Shown here piece after piece: positions 60,482 to 64,000 of a stretch of DNA of 64,000 nt (position 1 is its first letter; each line of letters starts with the position of its first letter). A model generated the notes under the pieces. The model was given only the letters and a program-made list of their open reading frames with translations. It did no database searches and was not told the DNA's origin. The stretch is from Luteibacter sp. UNC138MFCol5.1 (GTDB lineage: Bacteria; Pseudomonadota; Gammaproteobacteria; Xanthomonadales; Rhodanobacteraceae), in NCBI RefSeq assembly GCF_900110505.1, contig NZ_FODZ01000001.1, forward strand, positions 1 to 64,000. Direction: 5' to 3'. Made by a program: the position numbers and the translations under genes.

Positions 60482-61768
60482 ATGCTCGTTGCCACCGCGC
60501 TCTTCGTCCTGACCCTCATACTCGTCATCTGGCAGCCCCGGGGGCTCGGCATCGGCTGGAGCGCGGCAGGCGGCGCGATCCTCGCGCTGGCCCTCGGCGT
60601 GGTGCATCCGGGCGATGTTCCGGTCGTCTGGCACATCGTGTGGAACGCCACGGCGAGCTTCGTCGCCATCATCGTCGTCAGTCTCATCCTCGACGAAGCC
60701 GGTTTCTTCGAATGGGCGGCGTTGCACGTGGCACGCTGGGGCGGCGGAAACGGACGTTACCTGTTCGTCGCGATCGTGCTGCTTGGCGCCGCGGTGTCCA
60801 CCCTGTTCGCCAACGACGGCGCTGCGCTCATCCTCACGCCGATCGTGATGGCGATGCTCGGCGCACTCGGCTTCGGGCCCGCGGCGACGCTCGCGTTCGT
60901 GATGGCTGCCGGCTTCATCGCCGACATGGCCAGCCTGCCCCTGGTGGTGTCGAACCTCGTGAACATCGTTTCAGCCGATTTCTTCCGTCTCGGCTTCAAC
61001 GGTTATGCCGCGGTCATGGCGCCGGTCACGGTCGTCGCGGTGGCGGCGACCCTCGCCGTGCTGCTGGCTCGCTTCCACGGCGACATTCCCACGACGTACG
61101 ACATGGCACTGCTGAAATCGCCGGCCTCCGCGATCCGGGACCGCGCGACCTTTCGCACGGGCTGGGCCGTACTCGCGCTGCTCCTGGGCGGATTCTTCTT
61201 CCTCGAGCCCCTGGGCGTGCCGGTGAGCGTGGTCGCCGCGGCAGGCGCGATCGTGCTGCTGACCGTCGCGGCGCGTGGTGGGCACATCGCCATCCGCAAG
61301 GTCGTGAGTGGCGCGCCGTGGCAGATCGTGCTGTTCTCGCTCGGCATGTACCTCGTGGTCTACGGGCTGCGCAATGCGGGCATGACTCACTATCTCTCGG
61401 TGGTGTTCGACTGGCTGGCAGGACGTGGTGTCTGGATCGCCGCCGTAGGTACCGGGCTCATCAGCGCGGTCCTCTCGTCGGTGATGAACAACATGCCGAC
61501 GGTACTCGTCGGAGCACTGGCGATCGATGGCACGCACGCGAGCGGCGCCGTGAAAGAGGCGATGATCTACGCGAACGTGATCGGCTGCGATCTCGGCCCG
61601 AAGTTCACGCCCATCGGATCGCTGGCCACGCTATTGTGGCTGCACGTGCTGGCGCGCAAGGGCCTCATGGTCGGATGGGGCTATTACTGCCGCGTCGGGG
61701 TCGCGCTCACCGTACCGATCCTCCTTGTTACCCTGCTCGCCCTCGCGTGGCGTCTCGATCCGGGATAG
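60482..61768 (+). CDS. arsB: Arsenite efflux pump ArsB
   Basis: A 428-residue membrane protein with about 12 segments of the ArsB/NhaD (IT) superfamily. Landmarks are [40 protein letters not shown], and [18 protein letters not shown] with [19 protein letters not shown]. These match ArsB more than the unrelated Acr3. An FNR-type box begins 3 bp past its stop. Confidence 0.93.
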   Translation: MLVATALFVLTLILVIWQPRGLGIGWSAAGGAILALALGVVHPGDVPVVWHIVWNATASFVAIIVVSLILDEAGFFEWAALHVARWGGGNGRYLFVAIVLLGAAVSTLFANDGAALILTPIVMAMLGALGFGPAATLAFVMAAGFIADMASLPLVVSNLVNIVSADFFRLGFNGYAAVMAPVTVVAVAATLAVLLARFHGDIPTTYDMALLKSPASAIRDRATFRTGWAVLALLLGGFFFLEPLGVPVSVVAAAGAIVLLTVAARGGHIAIRKVVSGAPWQIVLFSLGMYLVVYGLRNAGMTHYLSVVFDWLAGRGVWIAAVGTGLISAVLSSVMNNMPTVLVGALAIDGTHASGAVKEAMIYANVIGCDLGPKFTPIGSLATLLWLHVLARKGLMVGWGYYCRVGVALTVPILLVTLLALAWRLDPG

Positions 61769-61770
61769 GG

Positions 61771-61784
61771 TTGATCCAGGTCAA
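61771..61784. promoter_or_regulatory. FNR/ANR-type box upstream of the Usp gene
   Basis: TTGATCCAGGTCAA fits TTGAT-N4-ATCAA with one mismatch. CATCAT (61806-61811), 21 bp downstream, can serve as -10; this spacing matches class II FNR activation (box near -41.5). The Usp ATG follows at 61841. Confidence 0.7.
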
Positions 61785-61840
61785 AGCCGGCCCTCGGCGA
61801 CGAACCATCATGGCGCCCTCACTCACGCGACGGCCCCGCC

Positions 61841-62632
61841 ATGGACATCCTCATCGACATCCAGTCCAGCGAGCGCGACACCCCGCACATCGCCTTCGCG
61901 TTCGCGCTCGCCCGTAGCTTTGCCGCGCATGTGACGGGCCTGCAGGTGATCGCGATGGACGCCATGGTCGTCGCCCTGCCCGATCCGCTGATCGTCCTCG
62001 AGAACGAAGAGAACGTGGCGCACCAGCGGCACGAATGGTGGGACGCCGCCTGCCGTCGCCACGGCGTGGCTGGTAGCTGGGAAGTGCAGCGCGGCGTGCA
62101 CCGGCGCGTACTCGTGCGCCGTGCGAGCTTCGCCGACCTCCTCGTCGGGCGCCTGCCAGGAAGCGGCTCGGGCATACCGCTGGGGACCGGCCTCCTCGCC
62201 CGCGTGCTGATGACCCGCGTCGCGCCGATGGTCCTGGTTCCCGACGCCTGTTCCGGCGCGCTGCCCAGACGCCTCCTCCTCGCATGGAACGGTTCCGCGG
62301 TCGCCGCGCGTGCGATCCGGGCCGCCCTGCCGGTACTCACGCGCGCGCGCCACATCACCCTTCTGGCCGGCGACAGAGCGGGACGACTCAGGACAGGTGC
62401 CGACGCGTTGCTGCGCGGGTGGCTGGAGCGGCATGGCATCGTGTGCGACTGGATCGAGTTGCCGGCGCAGGTGGCGGCGGGCGAAGCGATCTGCCGCTAT
62501 GCCACGGAAGCCCGGGCCGACGCGATCGTGATGGGCGCGTGGGGTCGTTCGCGGCTTCGCGAACTCGCTCTCGGCGGCACGACCCGCCACCTCCTCGCCA
62601 ACGCGTCGGTCCCGCTCTTCCTCTCGGCGTGA
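61841..62632 (+). CDS. Universal stress protein, tandem Usp domains
   Basis: A 263-residue protein built of two UspA-like units. The first starts MDILIDIQSSERDTPHIAFA and is degenerate. The second (LLAWNGSAVAARAIRAALPV, then MGAWGRSRLRELALGGTTRH) has the ATP-binding G-x2-G-x9-G-type motif. Such proteins help survival under oxygen limitation in several proteobacteria. It has an FNR-type box upstream and a CBS gene downstream with a similar box. Confidence 0.88.
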   Translation: MDILIDIQSSERDTPHIAFAFALARSFAAHVTGLQVIAMDAMVVALPDPLIVLENEENVAHQRHEWWDAACRRHGVAGSWEVQRGVHRRVLVRRASFADLLVGRLPGSGSGIPLGTGLLARVLMTRVAPMVLVPDACSGALPRRLLLAWNGSAVAARAIRAALPVLTRARHITLLAGDRAGRLRTGADALLRGWLERHGIVCDWIELPAQVAAGEAICRYATEARADAIVMGAWGRSRLRELALGGTTRHLLANASVPLFLSA

Positions 62633-62643
62633 GGGCCTTCCGA

Positions 62644-62657
62644 TTGATTTCGGTCAA
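62644..62657. promoter_or_regulatory. FNR/ANR-type box upstream of the CBS gene
   Basis: TTGATTTCGGTCAA, one mismatch to TTGAT-N4-ATCAA, begins 11 bp after the Usp stop and lies 58 bp before the CBS start. No strong -10 is seen, but the position is compatible with activation. Confidence 0.65.
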
Positions 62658-62714
62658 CGCCACGCGAGATGCGAGGCGGACACTCGGTGCGTCGCGGTAT
62701 TCCGGAGAGCGTCC

Positions 62715-63152
62715 ATGAGAGCGATCGATATCGGGCGGCGCCACGTGCCGACAGTGGCGGGCGACACACCCGTGACCGAGGTAGTCCACCTCATGCGCCA
62801 CCACCAGGTCTCGTGCATCGTCGTCGCGGAGGCGAGCCGCAGGCCGGAGGGCGTGGTCTGCGAACGCGACATCGTGATGCGCGGCATGCCACCCGACGCG
62901 GACCTGACGCATCTCACCGCCGCCGCGATCATGTCCACGCCCGCCGTCGTCTGCCACGTCGACGGCTCGCTCGCGGACATCGTCCAGGCGATGGCGGGCG
63001 GTGGCGTCGGCCATCTTCCGCTGGTCGACGATCTCCACCGCCTGGCCGGGATCGTGTCGGCGACGGATGTGACAGCGGCGGTCGCCGAGCTTCTCGGCGA
63101 GCTGGCCAGGGCGCTCGCACCCGACGCGCTCGCCGACCGCCCCTACGCCTGA
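62715..63152 (+). CDS. Tandem CBS-domain protein
   Basis: A 145-residue protein made of two CBS motifs (VTEVVHLMRHHQVSCIVVAE and VGHLPLVDDLHRLAGIVSAT) with no catalytic domain. CBS pairs bind adenine nucleotides or similar ligands and sense energy state. It lies 6 bp before the MgtC-like gene and likely forms an operon with it. Confidence 0.9.
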   Translation: MRAIDIGRRHVPTVAGDTPVTEVVHLMRHHQVSCIVVAEASRRPEGVVCERDIVMRGMPPDADLTHLTAAAIMSTPAVVCHVDGSLADIVQAMAGGGVGHLPLVDDLHRLAGIVSATDVTAAVAELLGELARALAPDALADRPYA

Positions 63153-63158
63153 GCGGTC

Positions 63159-64000
63159 GTGTTCCCGCTCCCACCGGAAGTCACCGCGCTCAGCGTCGCG
63201 CTCGGGGTCGGTTTGTTGCTGGGTCTCGAGAGGGAGCGGGCAAAACGCCACGGCTCGCGCGTGGACCAGGCCGGTGTCAGGACGTTCGCGCTGTTGTCGC
63301 TCGCGGGAGCGATCGCGGGCCTCATCGGTCTACCCGCGGTGTACGTCGCGGGGTCCTTCGTGGTGCTGGTCGCGGCCCTCAAGCATGCCGCCGCCGAGCC
63401 GTCCGACGCGGGTCTCACCACCGAGGTCGCCATGGTGGTCACGTTCCTGCTCGGACTGCTCGCCGTGTCCGCTCCCGCCGTCGCAGGCGGCACCGGTGTC
63501 GTCGCGGCGATACTGCTGGCCAACCGTCGTCGCCTCCATCGTCTGTCCCGCCAGTGGCTGTCGGAAGAGGAGCTCGGCGACCTGCTGACGCTGGCGGCGG
63601 CCGCGTTCGTGGTGATGCCGTTGCTGCCGGACCGCCCCATCGACCCCTGGGCCGTGATCAATCCGCGCGAGCTGTGGATGCTGGCGGTGGCGATCATGGC
63701 CATCGCCTCGCTCGGGTACCTCTCGCTACGGCTGCTCGGACCGCGCTTCGGGCTCGTGATCGCGGGACTGGCGGGCGGATTCGTCTCGAGCACGGCGACC
63801 GTCGCCGCCATGGGCGATCGCGCGAAGAGCACACCAGCCGCGACCCGCCTCGCGATAGGCGCGGCTTTGATGTCGAACGTCGGGACGCTGGTGCAGCTGG
63901 GCGTGATCGTCGCCGCGGTGTCGCCTGTCCTGGCACGGCAACTTGCCGTGCCGCTCGCCGCCGCCGGCGGCGCGGCCGTCGTGGTCGCCCTCGCGGCCGG
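63159..64000 (+). CDS. MgtC/DUF4010-type membrane protein, 3' end beyond the window
   Basis: A partial gene (at least 280 codons) from GTG 63159. The N-terminus has the MgtC/SapB signature (LGVGLLLGLERERAKRHG and GVRTFALLSLAGAIAGLIGL) and the rest is many hydrophobic segments of the DUF4010 type. Start and frame are clear; the end is missing. It probably follows the CBS gene in one transcript. Role uncertain; MgtC proteins are linked to magnesium limitation and acid stress. Confidence 0.85.
   Translation, partial: MFPLPPEVTALSVALGVGLLLGLERERAKRHGSRVDQAGVRTFALLSLAGAIAGLIGLPAVYVAGSFVVLVAALKHAAAEPSDAGLTTEVAMVVTFLLGLLAVSAPAVAGGTGVVAAILLANRRRLHRLSRQWLSEEELGDLLTLAAAAFVVMPLLPDRPIDPWAVINPRELWMLAVAIMAIASLGYLSLRLLGPRFGLVIAGLAGGFVSSTATVAAMGDRAKSTPAATRLAIGAALMSNVGTLVQLGVIVAAVSPVLARQLAVPLAAAGGAAVVVALAA

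Noticed and set aside
1-64000. CRISPR arrays, insertion sequences and prophage modules
   Set aside because: No regularly spaced short repeats, transposase, integrase or phage structural genes were seen in the window.

Overview
The window looks like chromosomal DNA of a GC-rich gammaproteobacterium of the Xanthomonadales, most likely Rhodanobacteraceae (Luteibacter/Dyella-like). This rests on protein style, gene order (tyrS next to an rrn operon, mepM-anmK, coaBC-dut-long algC, argS-SPOR, divergent speA/speE) and a GTAGGAGCGC-type REP. The taxonomic call is inference; no search was run.

Layout. 1-425: minus-strand rrn leader with two tandem promoters, a boxA and the first bases of 16S rRNA. 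426-13.4 kb: housekeeping genes (tyrS, mepM-anmK, ampG-xthA, pyrE, coaBC-dut-algC, radC). 13.35-13.8 kb: a gene-free stretch with DnaA-like boxes and an orphan minus-strand terminator. 13.8-16.2 kb: argS and an FtsN-like SPOR protein. 16.4-19.2 kb: four tandem paralogues of an unrecognised family; the last three are secreted, repeat every 780 bp and each carry the same upstream dyad. 19.3-36.9 kb: hydroxyacid dehydrogenase, speA/speE, an orphan ParA, SixA, YceI, a cardiolipin-synthase-like PLD protein, a TonB-domain protein, FadI thiolase, a PAS-GGDEF-EAL protein, a REP pair and ntrBC.

36.9-43.4 kb is an accessory island that looks more AT-rich and holds small orphan genes. Two of these, a lipoprotein and a cytosolic protein, lie directly behind short reading-frame remnants that resemble polymorphic-toxin tails, so they are candidate orphan immunity genes. 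A perfect 258-bp direct repeat (a truncated psiE copy) brackets a FetAB-type ABC transporter and a decayed second copy of the cytosolic gene.

43.4-64 kb: a three-gene ExbB-ExbD operon whose third protein has TonB-like topology but a carbohydrate-binding-like periplasmic domain; a zinc alcohol dehydrogenase; a BlaI/M56/serine-hydrolase operon with two BlaI-type operators; an AraC gene beside an SRPBCC-like gene; a TetR/SDR pair sharing a duplicated operator; a dodecin/DUF155-like pair; an ars cluster (arsC, arsR, arsB); and a set of stress genes (DUF2238, Usp, CBS, MgtC-like) with three FNR/ANR-type TTGAY-N4-GTCAA boxes.

The strongest candidates for undescribed biology are the 780-bp tandem secreted family, the ExbBD operon with its unusual third component, and the toxin-tail/orphan-immunity island.
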